Positions 33,176 through 43,900 of a stretch of DNA of 64,000 nucleotides are shown here, one piece after another. Both the position numbers and the translations under genes were made by a program. The stretch is from NCBI GenBank assembly GCA_947074345.1, contig CAMTPH010000002.1:1-64000 (forward strand). Reading direction: 5' to 3'. Each line of letters starts with the position of its first letter. The stretch's first letter is position 1. The notes below the pieces were generated by a model. It was not told the DNA's origin and ran no database searches. It saw nothing but the letters and a program-made list of their open reading frames with translations. The stretch is from an uncultured Bacteroides sp. Lineage in GTDB: Bacteria; Bacteroidota; Bacteroidia; Bacteroidales; Bacteroidaceae.

Positions 33176-34414
33176 CTATCCTCCTAAGAAAGATATAAGT
33201 ACACCTGCTGCTACGGCCGAACCGATTACACCAGAGATATTACTTGCCATACAATATTGCAGTACATGGTTTTTTGAATCATATTTCAAGGCTATTTCAT
33301 TGGCTACACGACTAGCCATTGGCACAGCACTTAAACCTGTTGCACCAATCAATGGATTAATCTTACGTGTAGAGAATAAATTGAATAGTTTTACAAAGAA
33401 GATACCCCCAGCAATACTTAACGCAAATGCTAAGAAACCACCAACAATGATACCTATAGTAGTCCAATCTAAAAAGGCTTCGGCAGTCATAGTAGCACCA
33501 ACCGATAAACCTAAAAAGATTGTTGCTGTATTCATAATGCTATTTGATGCAGCATCAAATAAGCGGAATGTAGAGCTACCAATCTCTTTAATAAGATTAC
33601 CAAACATCAACATACCAATCAAAGGTACCGCAGTAGGCACAAACATAGCAACCACTGTAGTAACAGCTATAGGAAATATGATTTTAAGTACTCGCATGTT
33701 CTTAATCTCATTTCCTGAAGGATGCATTTTCTCTTGTTCTTTCATATTGATGCTAAGTTCCTTTTTAGTACATAGCAAACGAACAACAGCCGGAATGATT
33801 ACCGGAACGAGTGCCATATAAGAGTAAGCTGCAATAGCTACCGGTCCTAGCAAATGAGGAGCAAGTTTGATGGTAGTAAAAATAGCCGTTGGGCCATCAG
33901 CTCCACCAATAATACCAAGCGATCCTGCTTCTTTGGGAGTAAAACCAATTAATATAGCAACCAACAATACAGTAAAGATACCTAACTGTGCAGCAGCTCC
34001 AAAAATAGAAAGACGAAGATTGCGCAACATTGGACCAAAATCGGTCAATGCACCTACCCCCATAAAAATGATTGGAGGTAAGAATCCAGTCTTAATCAAC
34101 ATGTAATACAAGAAGTTCATAATACCTAATTCATGAGCTATTTCATGCAAAGGCATTTCCCAAATGTTTTTCATAACACCATGTACCATGACCATTCCGT
34201 TCTCGTCAGCTTGAACAACACCCATCTCACCACCAGGGAAGTTAGCCAACAGTATACCAAAAGCAATAGGAACCAATAAAAGAGGTTCGTATTGTTTCTT
34301 AATACCAAGATAGAGAAGAACAAATCCAATAAGGTACATGATTAAAAACTGCGGTTCAGCAAAGATGTTGCTGAAGGCAGTCATATTATATAATTTATCT
34401 AAAATTTCTTCCAT
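33176..34414 (-). CDS. oadB: Sodium ion-translocating decarboxylase subunit beta
   Basis: 412 residues with many transmembrane helices. The beta subunit couples decarboxylation of the carboxybiotin to sodium export. The family hallmark GIIGGADGPTAIFTT with the sodium-site Asp is present, as is FLGLSVGATMTAE. The C-terminal ANISGVIGSAVAAGV is typical. The ATG overlaps the stop of the alpha-subunit gene (TAATG), so the two are translationally coupled. Last gene of the oadG-oadA-oadB operon. Confidence 0.92.
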   Translation of the reverse strand: MEEILDKLYNMTAFSNIFAEPQFLIMYLIGFVLLYLGIKKQYEPLLLVPIAFGILLANFPGGEMGVVQADENGMVMVHGVMKNIWEMPLHEIAHELGIMNFLYYMLIKTGFLPPIIFMGVGALTDFGPMLRNLRLSIFGAAAQLGIFTVLLVAILIGFTPKEAGSLGIIGGADGPTAIFTTIKLAPHLLGPVAIAAYSYMALVPVIIPAVVRLLCTKKELSINMKEQEKMHPSGNEIKNMRVLKIIFPIAVTTVVAMFVPTAVPLIGMLMFGNLIKEIGSSTFRLFDAASNSIMNTATIFLGLSVGATMTAEAFLDWTTIGIIVGGFLAFALSIAGGIFFVKLFNLFSTRKINPLIGATGLSAVPMASRVANEIALKYDSKNHVLQYCMASNISGVIGSAVAAGVLISFLGG

Positions 34415-36249
34415 TATCCTATAGTCATTAATACATCATCTTCAGAAACAGTCTCTCCTGAGTTTGCACAAATAGAAGTAATAGTACCGGCAAACTCAGC
34501 TCTGATGGCATTGTAAGTTTTCATAGCCTCAACATAACAAAGCACATCACCCTCTTGTACGATATCACCTACCTTCAAAGGAGCCTCTTGTGTATTCTTA
34601 GTCAAGAAGAATTTACCTTCTAATGGAGACAACACCTCTTTGCCTTGACCTGGTATTGGAGTTGGTGCTCCTTCGCTTGCAGCAGGCAAAGCAGCTTCAC
34701 CATAAGCTACAGTTACTTTGTAAGCTTGACCATCAACTTGAACAGTCAATGTTTTAGGTTTAGCATCTTCGAGTGGAGATTTATCTCTTTCACGTTTACG
34801 TTTATCTACATCTTCCAAGAAATCTTCTTTCGCCTTACCGCTTCTGAAAGCTTCGTATTGAGCCGGATGCATAGCATATTCAAAGAGTTCTTCATCATCT
34901 TCTCCGCAGTCCCATTTATTCTCTTTCATCAGTTTACGATATTTATCCAATGCATCGGGATAGTTATCTTGAGGATTGCCTGTAAAGAACTTACGTCCTT
35001 CGCGCTCGGCCTTTTCAATAATCTCGGGAGCAAGATCACCAGGTAACATACCTGCTTTACCCAATATCATATCCCAAATATCATCAGCAATCATTCCCCA
35101 GCGTTCTTTGCCTTTTTCCATAGCAATTACGTTCATCATGGCCAAATTCTTAACATATTGACTGAATGGTGTAACCAATGGAGGATAACCCACACGTGGC
35201 CACACATAAGCAACTTCATTAAAGAGTTTGATAAGTAGTTGGTCTTGTGTCATAAATGGCAAGTTGTGCTTAGCCTTATATTTATTGATAGATTCAAGAT
35301 TAGCCTCTAAGTCAGTCATCAAGCTACCCATCATACCTCCTGGCAACCCAGGACCAAGCAATAAAGAGTTCATCAAACGGTTTTTAGGGCTGATGTATAG
35401 TCCTAAGAAGTCATCCATAAATTCTTGAATCAAAGCACGAACCTTCATATAAGCTTCCATGTTGATTTCAGGAACTTTAAATCCAGCATCCTTCAACATA
35501 GCCTGTACACTTATAAGGTCGGCATGACCAGTACCCCAAGAAAGAGGTTCCATACCTACATCAATATAATCACATCCGGCTTCGCAAACCTCTAGAATGC
35601 TTGCCATATTTAATCCAGGGCCTGCATGACTATGATATTGAATTGCTATATCAGGATATTCAGCTTTAATATTGGCAACAATTTTGCCCAAAGAAACAGG
35701 GCGACCAACACCTGCCATATCTTTAATGCAAATCTCGTCCGCCCCTAATCGTATTAATTCCAAAGCCATTTCGGTGTAATACTCAACCGTGTGGATGGGC
35801 GAATGTGTGATACAAAGTGAGCATTGCGAAATCATTCCCGCTTCTTTAGCATAGACTATCGAAGGAGCGATATTGCGTATATCATTTAAACCACAAAAAG
35901 TACGTGTGATATCTGTGCCTTGTGCTTTCTTTACTTTATAAAATAACTTACGTACATCGGCAGGTACAGGACTCATGCGTAGACCATTCAAGGCTCTATC
36001 GAGCATATGTGTTTGAATACCGGCATCATTAAATGGTTTAGTCCATTTGCGAACAGCTATATTAGGATTCTCACCAAACAATAAATTGACTTGTTCGAAG
36101 CCTCCACCATTAGTTTCAACACGAGCAAAACAGCCCATTTCAATAATAGCAGGAGCTACTTTTAGCAGTTGATCTACACGAGGAACATACTTACCGGCAC
36201 TTTGCCACATATCCCTGAATACCAAACTGAATTTTATTTCTTTCTTCAT
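34414..36249 (-). CDS. oadA: Oxaloacetate decarboxylase alpha subunit-like: carboxyltransferase plus biotin carrier domain
   Basis: 611 residues. The N-terminal carboxyltransferase barrel is of the pyruvate carboxylase/OadA type: FRDMWQSAG (metal Asp), ICIKDMAGVG (carboxylated Lys) and QYHSHAGPGLN (metal His pair). A conserved middle domain and an Ala/Pro linker near 520-535 follow, then a C-terminal biotinyl domain with YVEAMKTYN (biotinylated Lys; AMKT replaces the common AMKM). It transfers CO2 from oxaloacetate, or a related acid, to biotin. Methylmalonyl-CoA decarboxylation is less likely, since that enzyme uses an unrelated alpha subunit. Confidence 0.9.
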   Translation of the reverse strand: MKKEIKFSLVFRDMWQSAGKYVPRVDQLLKVAPAIIEMGCFARVETNGGGFEQVNLLFGENPNIAVRKWTKPFNDAGIQTHMLDRALNGLRMSPVPADVRKLFYKVKKAQGTDITRTFCGLNDIRNIAPSIVYAKEAGMISQCSLCITHSPIHTVEYYTEMALELIRLGADEICIKDMAGVGRPVSLGKIVANIKAEYPDIAIQYHSHAGPGLNMASILEVCEAGCDYIDVGMEPLSWGTGHADLISVQAMLKDAGFKVPEINMEAYMKVRALIQEFMDDFLGLYISPKNRLMNSLLLGPGLPGGMMGSLMTDLEANLESINKYKAKHNLPFMTQDQLLIKLFNEVAYVWPRVGYPPLVTPFSQYVKNLAMMNVIAMEKGKERWGMIADDIWDMILGKAGMLPGDLAPEIIEKAEREGRKFFTGNPQDNYPDALDKYRKLMKENKWDCGEDDEELFEYAMHPAQYEAFRSGKAKEDFLEDVDKRKRERDKSPLEDAKPKTLTVQVDGQAYKVTVAYGEAALPAASEGAPTPIPGQGKEVLSPLEGKFFLTKNTQEAPLKVGDIVQEGDVLCYVEAMKTYNAIRAEFAGTITSICANSGETVSEDDVLMTIG

Positions 36250-36279
36250 ATTTCTCTGATTCTATCGTATTAAATTAAG

Positions 36280-36537
36280 TTACATTTTCTCGATTTTGGT
36301 AATTTTACCCTTACTCTGAGTAACTACATTTACTGCAGCGGTAATAGCTGCAAGAATGTTTCCGGGAATAGGAGCAGGAGTTTTTGCCTGTTTTGGAGGA
36401 GCCACCTCTTCGGCTGGAACGTATTTATTAACAAGTATTGTTAGCAGTTTACCAAGTATGATGATTACTAGCAATATAATAAATACAGTAACCATACCTA
36501 CGGCCATCAGCCTAAAAGCTGTGCTAAGATTTTCCAT
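36280..36537 (-). CDS. oadG: Oxaloacetate decarboxylase gamma subunit-like membrane protein
   Basis: 85 residues with one N-terminal transmembrane helix (MAVGMVTVFIILLVIIILGKLL), a Pro/Ala linker (PPKQAKTPAPIPG) and a short C-terminal segment (NILAAITAAVNVVTQSKGKITKIEKM). This is the OadG layout: an anchor that holds the alpha subunit to beta and often binds zinc at its C-terminus. No His/Cys cluster is seen here, so zinc binding is doubtful. First gene of the operon, 30 bp before oadA. Confidence 0.85.
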   Translation of the reverse strand: MENLSTAFRLMAVGMVTVFIILLVIIILGKLLTILVNKYVPAEEVAPPKQAKTPAPIPGNILAAITAAVNVVTQSKGKITKIEKM

Positions 36538-36618
36538 ATGATAATGTATTATTGATATTAAATGATTAATTTAAATTTTGCCCAAATTAGCAATAATTTA
36601 GATATATATTAACATTTA

Positions 36619-36626
36619 CAAAGATA
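36619..36626 (-). promoter_or_regulatory. -7 element of the oad operon
   Basis: The minus strand reads TATCTTTG (TAnnTTTG), about 80 bp before the oadG ATG. The -33 element is not at the usual spacing. Confidence 0.5.
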
Positions 36627-36668
36627 AAAATTGCTAAATAACATATGGAGTTCACAAATAAATGACAC

Positions 36669-36712
36669 AAAAAAAAGGATTAGCAGCCTATTATAAAGCT
36701 ACTAATCCTTTT
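36669..36712 (-). terminator. Terminator of the LysE-DUF4924-rfbD-prfC gene string
   Basis: AAAAGGATTAG pairs with CTAATCCTTTT. On the minus strand the stem is followed by a run of eight T residues, 25 bp after the prfC stop. Confidence 0.85.
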
Positions 36713-36736
36713 ATAAATCTTTCAACAACTAGTCTG

Positions 36737-38311
36737 TTAGAATTCGCTCGAGAAGTGGAATTTAATATTTTTGAAATCCATCTGAGCCATTTGCAACACA
36801 TAGTTAGAGTCGGCAAGGAATACATCTCTACCCTCTTTATCTTTTGCCATGAATTGATATTTACGCTTCTTGAATGCTTCAAGTTCTGCTTGATCATCAC
36901 TTTCAATCCAACAAGCTTTGTATAGACTGATTGGTTCCCAGCGACAAGATGCATTGTATTCGTTCAACAAACGATATTGGATAACTTCGAACTGAAGTTG
37001 ACCTACTGTACCGATAATCTTGCGACCGTTGAATTGATTAACAAACAACTGAGCCACCCCTTCGTCCATCAATTGGTCGATACCTTTAGCCAATTGTTTT
37101 TGTTTCATTGGATCTGCGTTCTCAATGTATTTAAACATTTCAGGAGAGAAACTTGGCAAACCACGGAAGTGAAGCATTTCGCCTTCGGTCAATGTATCAC
37201 CAATCTTGAATGTACCATTGTCTGGCAAACCGATAATATCTCCTGCATAAGCCTCATCAATCGTTGTTTTGCGTTGAGCCATAAACTGAGTAGGCGAAGA
37301 GAAACGCATGGTCTTATTGTGACGCACATGCGTATAGGGAGCATTACGAGTAAACTTACCAGAGCAAATCTTACAGAATGCGATACATGAACGGTGATTA
37401 GGGTCGATGTTGGCTGTAATCTTGAAGATGAAACCAGTAAACTTAGGCTCATCAGGACGAACTTCACGCTCTTCGGCTACTACAGGACGAGGACTTGGTG
37501 CGATTTCTACAAAGCAGTTCAATAGTTCTTGTACACCAAAGTTGTTTAGTGCAGAACCAAAGAATACCGGAGCACACTCACCATTTAAATAAGTTTCTTG
37601 ATCGAACTCAGGATATACACCTTCGATTAGCTCAAGATCCATACGCAACTTATCAGCAAGTGTTTCGCCGATGTGGTTGTCCAGTTCTGTAGAGTTAACA
37701 TCCACTTCAACCTTCTCTGTTACCATCTGTTTTGATGGTTGAAATAGGTCGAGTTTATTCTCATATATATTATATACCCCTTTGAAACGAGCCCCTTGTT
37801 CGATAGGCCATGACAAAGGACGTACTTTAATCATTAATTCCTCTTCAAGTTCATCAAGCAAATCGAATGGATCTTTACCTTCGCGGTCCATTTTATTAAC
37901 GAAAATGATTACCGGAGTATTACGCATACGACAAACTTCCATCAGTTTGCGTGTTTGAGTTTCCACCCCTTTTGCACCGTCTACTACAATGATTACACTA
38001 TCTACAGCAGTAAGTGTGCGATATGTATCTTCAGCAAAGTCTTGGTGACCGGGAGTATCAAGAATATTGATTTTATAATCTTGGTAATCGAACTCCATCA
38101 CAGAGGTTGTTACCGAAATACCACGTTGCTTCTCGATTTCCATCCAGTCAGACGTAGCAGTCTTTTTAATTTTATTGCTCTTCACAGCACCTGCCACTTG
38201 AATCTGTCCACCAAAAAGAAGTAACTTTTCAGTCAACGAAGTTTTACCGGCATCAGGGTGAGCAATGATGGCGAATGTACGCCTTCTTTGTATTTCGTTT
38301 AAATTTGCCAT
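36737..38311 (-). CDS. prfC: Peptide chain release factor 3
   Basis: RF3 is the ribosome-dependent GTPase that recycles RF1/RF2 after termination. About 524 residues with G1 [15 protein letters not shown], switch [13 protein letters not shown]3 DTPGHQDF and G4 [11 protein letters not shown], followed by RF3-specific domains ([15 protein letters not shown]). The ORF track extends 24 codons upstream into rfbD. I use the Met of [13 protein letters not shown] at 38311, the family's usual start, which leaves 26 bp after rfbD. Last gene of the string. Confidence 0.95.
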   Translation of the reverse strand: MANLNEIQRRRTFAIIAHPDAGKTSLTEKLLLFGGQIQVAGAVKSNKIKKTATSDWMEIEKQRGISVTTSVMEFDYQDYKINILDTPGHQDFAEDTYRTLTAVDSVIIVVDGAKGVETQTRKLMEVCRMRNTPVIIFVNKMDREGKDPFDLLDELEEELMIKVRPLSWPIEQGARFKGVYNIYENKLDLFQPSKQMVTEKVEVDVNSTELDNHIGETLADKLRMDLELIEGVYPEFDQETYLNGECAPVFFGSALNNFGVQELLNCFVEIAPSPRPVVAEEREVRPDEPKFTGFIFKITANIDPNHRSCIAFCKICSGKFTRNAPYTHVRHNKTMRFSSPTQFMAQRKTTIDEAYAGDIIGLPDNGTFKIGDTLTEGEMLHFRGLPSFSPEMFKYIENADPMKQKQLAKGIDQLMDEGVAQLFVNQFNGRKIIGTVGQLQFEVIQYRLLNEYNASCRWEPISLYKACWIESDDQAELEAFKKRKYQFMAKDKEGRDVFLADSNYVLQMAQMDFKNIKFHFSSEF

Positions 38312-38337
38312 TCGATTATAATCGTCAGTAATAATAT

Positions 38338-39192
38338 TTATTGGTTTAATAGTGAGATACACTGAGCCAAGCTCTTTTCCCAATGAGGTATCTCAACACT
38401 ATAAGTCTCTTTAATTTTTGTTTTATCCAGCACTGAGAAGTGCGGACGTGTAGCTTTTGTAGGATAATCGACGCTGTGAAGCGGAAGCAATTCACATCCT
38501 TCGATACCTGCAATGCGATGTATTGCAACGGTAAAGTCATACCAAGAGCATACTCCTTCGTTGCTAAAATGATAAATGCCAGGCACAAACTCTTTGTTGA
38601 GGATAGCGAATATAGCTATTGCCAAATCGCGTGCATAAGTCGGAGTTCCTACTTGATCGAATATCACACCTAGTTTATCTCTCTCTCGGCCCAATCGTAA
38701 CATTGTTTTCACGAAGTTATTGCCAAAAGTAGAATACAACCAAGATGTACGAATAATGACCGATTGAGTACAAGCCTTCAGAACAGCATCCTCTCCAGCC
38801 AGTTTCGTATAACCATATACAGACTCCGGACAAGTTAAATCGGTCTCTACATAAGGCAGATAAGATTTACCATTGAAAACATAGTCGGTAGATATTTGAA
38901 TCATGGCAGCTCCATTTTGTTGAGCAGCCTTAGCTAAGTATCCGGGAGCGATGTGATTAATTTGATCGCAAGCATCTTTATGATCTTCAGCACTGTCTAC
39001 TGCCGTATATGCAGCACAGTTTATAATAAGTTGAATTGCATTGGTTAGAACAAACTCATTGACAGCCTGTTCATCGCATATATTCAACTCTTGCACATCG
39101 GTAAAGAAATAAGTATGATTAGGATAGGTATCGGCCAATAATTTAATTTCATTACCTAACTGTCCATTGGCTCCGGTAATAAGTATATTCAT
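38338..39192 (-). CDS. rfbD: dTDP-4-dehydrorhamnose reductase
   Basis: 284 residues. The last step of dTDP-L-rhamnose synthesis, feeding surface polysaccharides. It has the extended SDR fold with the NADPH motif [21 protein letters not shown], the catalytic YGYTKLAGE (Tyr-x3-Lys) and IRTSWLYS. rfbA/B/C are not adjacent, so it is apart from the rest of the pathway and placed in a housekeeping string instead. It follows the DUF4924 gene by 2 bp, so they are co-transcribed. Confidence 0.93.
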   Translation of the reverse strand: MNILITGANGQLGNEIKLLADTYPNHTYFFTDVQELNICDEQAVNEFVLTNAIQLIINCAAYTAVDSAEDHKDACDQINHIAPGYLAKAAQQNGAAMIQISTDYVFNGKSYLPYVETDLTCPESVYGYTKLAGEDAVLKACTQSVIIRTSWLYSTFGNNFVKTMLRLGRERDKLGVIFDQVGTPTYARDLAIAIFAILNKEFVPGIYHFSNEGVCSWYDFTVAIHRIAGIEGCELLPLHSVDYPTKATRPHFSVLDKTKIKETYSVEIPHWEKSLAQCISLLNQ

Positions 39193-39194
39193 AA

Positions 39195-39737
39195 TTATTC
39201 TTCGAATTTCAATTCACCTTTTTTCTCTTTATCGTAGTAGTTAGCAAGCATTGACAAGAAACTGCTGATAGCATCAATTGCCTTTGCAGTCTCTTCGCTG
39301 ATTGTTTTCTTTTGAAGACGCAATAAGAAGATACCATATAGAGCCTCAAAACAAGTTTCAAGTTCTGGTTCTTCCTTGTTACCATTTTTACTTCGCAACT
39401 CAACTATAAAAGGCAACGCCTTAAAATAGGCTGCACTATAAAAAGGAAATTTCGATGAAGCTATGAGTTGTTTGTGCAAATCGGTCAATTGAATAATAAC
39501 ATTCTTATTAATCTGCAAATGACCATGCTCAACTACCCCTTCATCGCGCATCATATCAATAAGCTCTTTGTACCATGTGCGCACCTCTTCTTTACCCTCT
39601 TCAGGATATCGAGCAATGATCGAATCTTCCATTGCATCCAAGTCACACTTGTTTGCACGAATTAAGTCTTCGACTTGCCACATATAGATAAGATATTCAG
39701 CGATATTTCTTTCGCGAAGTTGTTGGGCCAATTTCAT
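39195..39737 (-). CDS. DUF4924 family protein
   Basis: 180 residues, soluble, mostly helical (AQQLRERNIAEYLIYMWQVEDLIRA; EAIDAISSFLSMLANYYDKEKKGELKFEE-like end). It matches the Bacteroidetes-specific family of unknown function (DUF4924) as I recall it. No catalytic motif is evident. It lies between the LysE-type and rfbD genes with very short gaps (29 and 2 bp), so it is part of the same transcript. Confidence 0.75.
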   Translation of the reverse strand: MKLAQQLRERNIAEYLIYMWQVEDLIRANKCDLDAMEDSIIARYPEEGKEEVRTWYKELIDMMRDEGVVEHGHLQINKNVIIQLTDLHKQLIASSKFPFYSAAYFKALPFIVELRSKNGNKEEPELETCFEALYGIFLLRLQKKTISEETAKAIDAISSFLSMLANYYDKEKKGELKFEE

Positions 39738-39766
39738 CTCGTTTTCTCCTATTTAAAAGATTCCTA

Positions 39767-40420
39767 TTAATATAATGATTCGCCAAGCAAAGTATATATC
39801 AAACCACCTATTGATACAACCATTACAATTGTACCGATGATGCGATTTAAAATCCAAATGCCACGCAAGTTGAATTTCTTTCGTAGTTTATTCACACAAA
39901 ATGTGATACCCAACCACCAAGCCAATGCCCCAATAGCAATACCTAAATATCCTGAGATAGTCTCAGAAAGCAATACACCGGGTTGCAAGAAAGAAAATCG
40001 GGCAAAAAGACCAATAAACAAGAAAATGATAAGCGGGTTTGAAAGTGTTACCAAAAAAGCAGTAACAAAGTTATGCAGATAAGTGCCCTTACTTGAAGAT
40101 ACGGGACGTATAGACTGCACCGGATTGCTTCGGAATGTATAAATACCAAAGATCAGAAGCATGACACTACCCAATAACTGTAAGTAAAATATATTTTTAT
40201 CTATATAATCAAAGATAAAACTCATGCCATAACCGGTAAGCAAAGCATAAGCAATATCGCTAATTGATGCACCTAATCCGGTTATAAAGCCATACCATCG
40301 TCCTTTATTTAATGTTCTCTGTATACACAATACGCCAACAGGCCCCAAAGGCGCAGATACAATGACGCCAATAGCAAAACCTTTTATTAATATATCTAAT
40401 ATAGTAACTGTTTCAAGCAT
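39767..40420 (-). CDS. LysE family translocator
   Basis: 217 residues with about six transmembrane helices. The N-terminal GFAIGVIVSAPLGPVGVLCIQRTLNKGR is the LysE/RhtB signature, followed by LVTLSNPLIIFLFIGLFA. This superfamily exports amino acids such as lysine, threonine or homoserine lactone. The actual substrate is not deducible. First gene of the string ending with prfC. Confidence 0.88.
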   Translation of the reverse strand: MLETVTILDILIKGFAIGVIVSAPLGPVGVLCIQRTLNKGRWYGFITGLGASISDIAYALLTGYGMSFIFDYIDKNIFYLQLLGSVMLLIFGIYTFRSNPVQSIRPVSSSKGTYLHNFVTAFLVTLSNPLIIFLFIGLFARFSFLQPGVLLSETISGYLGIAIGALAWWLGITFCVNKLRKKFNLRGIWILNRIIGTIVMVVSIGGLIYTLLGESLY

Positions 40421-40625
40421 GCCGCAAATATCGTACTTTTTTACGAGAACATGTTAAATTGTTAACGTTTTTTCGAGCATCTGTATTATACTATCTCGAT
40501 TTTAATCAAACATTTAATACATAACACATCTTCGACAACACCGATAATAAAGTTATTCGTTCATCTATTTATAAACAGTAGCCAAAGAATAAGAGTTCAT
40601 TCTGAGAGATAGAATCAGCTACTTC

Positions 40626-40709
40626 TTGCCACCCTATTGACAATGTTTTGCCAACCCACTGGCAAGAGTTTGCCTATATGATGGCAAAACATTGCCAGTG
40701 GGTTGGCAA
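40626..40709. repeat. Four-unit tandem palindromic array, 22-bp period (array C)
   Basis: Four 18-bp units begin at 40626, 40648, 40670 and 40692, exactly 22 bp apart: TTGCCACCCTATTGACAA, TTGCCAACCCACTGGCAA, TTGCCTATATGATGGCAA, TTGCCAGTGGGTTGGCAA. Linkers are 4 bp (TGTT, GAGT, AACA). Arms TTGCC/GGCAA are constant except one base in unit 1, and the centres vary. Unit 4 is the exact reverse complement of unit 2. It lies about 155 bp upstream of the purL promoter and 205 bp from the LysE-type start. Confidence 0.9.
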
Positions 40710-40861
40710 CAACTTCTTTTTGTTGTTTAATGATTTTAGCTGACTACTTTATAATTTATTTATAAAACAGGATGACTGATATTTGGTTATTCTTAAACAA
40801 GATTGACTTATCAAACGTCTGACATTAAATTTAGCAAACTATAATTTAATCTGTTTTATTT

Positions 40862-40890
40862 TTTGCCACCAATGAAATTGTCTATCTTTG
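40862..40890 (+). promoter_or_regulatory. Promoter of purL
   Basis: TTTG (40862-40865), 17 nt, TATCTTTG (40883-40890). The -7 box is perfect and the spacing is two nt short of the usual. The ATG is 59 bp downstream. Confidence 0.65.
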
Positions 40891-40948
40891 CGGCCGAAAA
40901 GGAAGTCGCACTTTTCAAGTGTAAAAACATAATAACGACATATACAAC

Positions 40949-43900
40949 ATGATTCTTTTTTTCAGAACTCCCGCTACAAGCGTGATTGCCGTAGAAAGCA
41001 GTCAACCAATCAGTCAGGAAGACAGTAAAAAACTTTGTTGGCTATTTGATAATGCCACAGTCGAAAACGAAGACGATTTAAAAGGTTACTTCGTAGGTCC
41101 ACGTCGCGAAATGATTACTCCTTGGAGTACCAATGCGGTAGAAATCACTCAAAACATGGGAATCGACGGCATCATCCGCATCGAAGAATACTTCCCGGTA
41201 AAAGACGAAAACGCTGAGTTTGACCCAATGCTTCAACGCATGTATCACGCTCTTGACCAAAACGTTTTCACTACTAATCGCCAACCAGAACCAATTCTTT
41301 ACATCGAAGACCTTGAAGCTTACAACGAGCAAGAAGGTTTAGCTCTTTCTAAAGAAGAAATGGACTATCTGAAAAAGGTAGAAGGTGACTTAGGTCGTAA
41401 ATTAACAGACTCTGAAGTTTTTGGTTTCGCACAAATCAACTCGGAGCACTGCCGTCACAAAATCTTTGGTGGAACTTTCGTTATCGACGGAGTTGAACAA
41501 GAATCATCTCTTTTTGCGATGATCAAAAAGACTACTAACGAAAATCCTAACCGTATTGTATCGGCTTATAAAGATAATGTAGCCTTTGCAGAAGGTCCGG
41601 TTATCGAGCAATTCGCACCTGCCGATCATTCTAAATCAGACTATTTCCAAATTAAAGATATCAAGAGTGTGATTTCTCTTAAAGCAGAAACTCACAACTT
41701 CCCTACCACTGTAGAGCCTTTCAATGGTGCTTCAACTGGTACTGGTGGCGAAATTCGCGACCGTATGGGTGGAGGTAAAGGTTCATGGCCTATTGCAGGT
41801 ACTGCAGTTTACATGACTTCTTACCCACGTACAGATGTAGATCGCATTTGGGAAGAGACTCTTCCTGTTCGCAAATGGTTATACCAAACTCCTGAGCAAA
41901 TCTTAATCAAGGCTTCAAACGGTGCCAGCGATTTCGGAAACAAATTCGGTCAACCACTTATCTGTGGTTCTGTATTGACTTTCGAACATGCCGAAAACGA
42001 TGAAGTTTACGGTTTCGACAAAGTTATCATGCTTGCCGGTGGTGTAGGTTATGGTGCTAAACGCGACTGTTTGAAAGGTTCGCCAGAAACAGGCAACAAG
42101 GTTGTATTGATTGGTGGTGATAACTACCGTATCGGTCTTGGTGGTGGTTCTGTATCATCTGTAGACACAGGTCGTTACAGCAGCGGCATTGAGTTGAATG
42201 CTGTACAACGTGCCAACGCAGAGATGCAAAAACGTGCTTACAATGTAGTTCGTGCTCTTTGCGAAGAAGAAAACAACCCGGTTGTTTCTATCCATGACCA
42301 CGGTTCGGCCGGACACGTAAACTGTCTTTCTGAACTTGTTGAGGAGTGTGGTGGTGTAATCGATATGAGCCAATTGCCTATCGGCGACAAAACTCTTTCG
42401 GCTAAAGAAATCATTGCTAACGAATCGCAAGAACGTATGGGTCTTCTTATCAAAGAAGAAGCTATCGACCATGTACGCAAGATTGCTGAACGCGAACGCG
42501 CTCCGATGTATGTAGTTGGTGAAACTACCGGAGATCACCGTTTCTCGTTCCAACAAGCTGATGGTGTTCGTCCATTCGACTTGGCTGTAGAACAAATGTT
42601 TGGCTCATCGCCAAAAACATATATGATTGACAAAACTGTTGAGAGACATTATGCAATGCCTCAATACGAATTGTCTGATCTTCATGAATACTTGACAAAC
42701 GTGCTTCAACTTGAAGCTGTGGCTTGTAAAGACTGGTTAACTAACAAGGTAGACCGTTCGGTTACAGGTAAGATTGCTCGCCAACAATGTCAAGGTGAAA
42801 TTCAATTGCCATTGAGTGACTGTGGTGTAGTTGCACTCGACTTCCGTGGCGATAAAGGTATTGCTACTTCTATCGGTCATGCTCCACAAGCTGCATTGGC
42901 CAATCCTGCTGCCGGTTCTGTATTGGCAGTAAGCGAAGCGCTTACCAACTTAGTATGGGCTCCATTGGTAGATGGTATGGATACTATCTCGCTTTCGGCT
43001 AACTGGATGTGGCCTTGCCGTTCTCAAGAGGGTGAAGATGCTCGTCTTTATACTGCTGTTAAGGCATTGAGCGATTTCTGCTGCACACTTCAAATCAATG
43101 TACCAACAGGTAAAGACTCATTGTCAATGACTCAAAAATATCCTGATGGCTCTAAAGTTGTTTCTCCTGGAACAGTAATCGTTTCGGCGGGTGCAGAGGT
43201 TTCTGATGTGAAGAAAGTAGTATCTCCTGTAATGGTAAACGATGCTAAATCGACTTTATATCATGTTGATTTCAGCTTTGACACATTGAAATTGGGTGGT
43301 TCTGCTTTTGCTCAATCATTGGGCAAAGTAGGCGACGATGTTCCAACTGTACAAAACGCTGAATACTTCCGCGATGCATTCTTGGCTGTTCAAGAATTAA
43401 TTCATAAAGGTTTGATTCTTGCTGGACACGATATCTCTGCAGGTGGTTTAATCACTGCTCTACTTGAGATGTGTTTCGCTAATGTTGAAGGTGGTATGGA
43501 GATTGATTTAGACAAAATCAAAGAAAACGATTTAGTAAAAATCTTATTCGCCGAAAACCCAGGTATCGTTATCCAAGTAGCTGATAAAAACAAAGAAGCT
43601 GTTAAGAAGATTCTTGAAGATGCAGGTATTGGCTTTATCAAATTGGGTAAACCAAGCGAAGAGCGTCATATCATGGTATCTAAAGAGGGTGCTACTTATC
43701 AATTTGGCGTAGATCATATGCGCGAAGTTTGGTATTCATCTTCTTACCTACTCGACCGTAAACAATCAATGAACGGTTGCGCTAAGCAACGTTTTGAAAA
43801 CTATAAGATGCAACCATTAGAGTTCGCATTCATGCCTGAGTTCACTGGTAAGCTTTCTCAATTTGGCCTTACTCCTGAACGTCGTACTGCAAGTGGTGTT

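Larger units (their letters stand above)
40421..40948. other. 528-bp divergent intergenic region
   Basis: It lies between the LysE-type gene (minus) and purL (plus). It contains the 22-bp-period palindromic array at 40626-40709 and the purL promoter at 40862-40890. The rest is AT-rich, with no ORF, RNA gene or riboswitch fold that I can recognise. Confidence 0.6.

Noticed and set aside
33300-33821. 173-residue plus-strand ORF opposite oadB
   Set aside because: Antisense shadow of a hydrophobic membrane protein gene; no start signal or family resemblance.
36662-36925. 87-residue plus-strand ORF
   Set aside because: It overlaps the prfC 3' end and the operon terminator in another frame. A shadow ORF.
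38312-38383. Upstream extension of prfC into rfbD
   Set aside because: The family start [13 protein letters not shown] is at 38311, and the extension overlaps the 3' end of rfbD and shows no RF3-like sequence.
40891-40948. Purine riboswitch before purL
   Set aside because: The leader is only about 50 nt, too short for the aptamer, and no conserved purine-aptamer core could be drawn.
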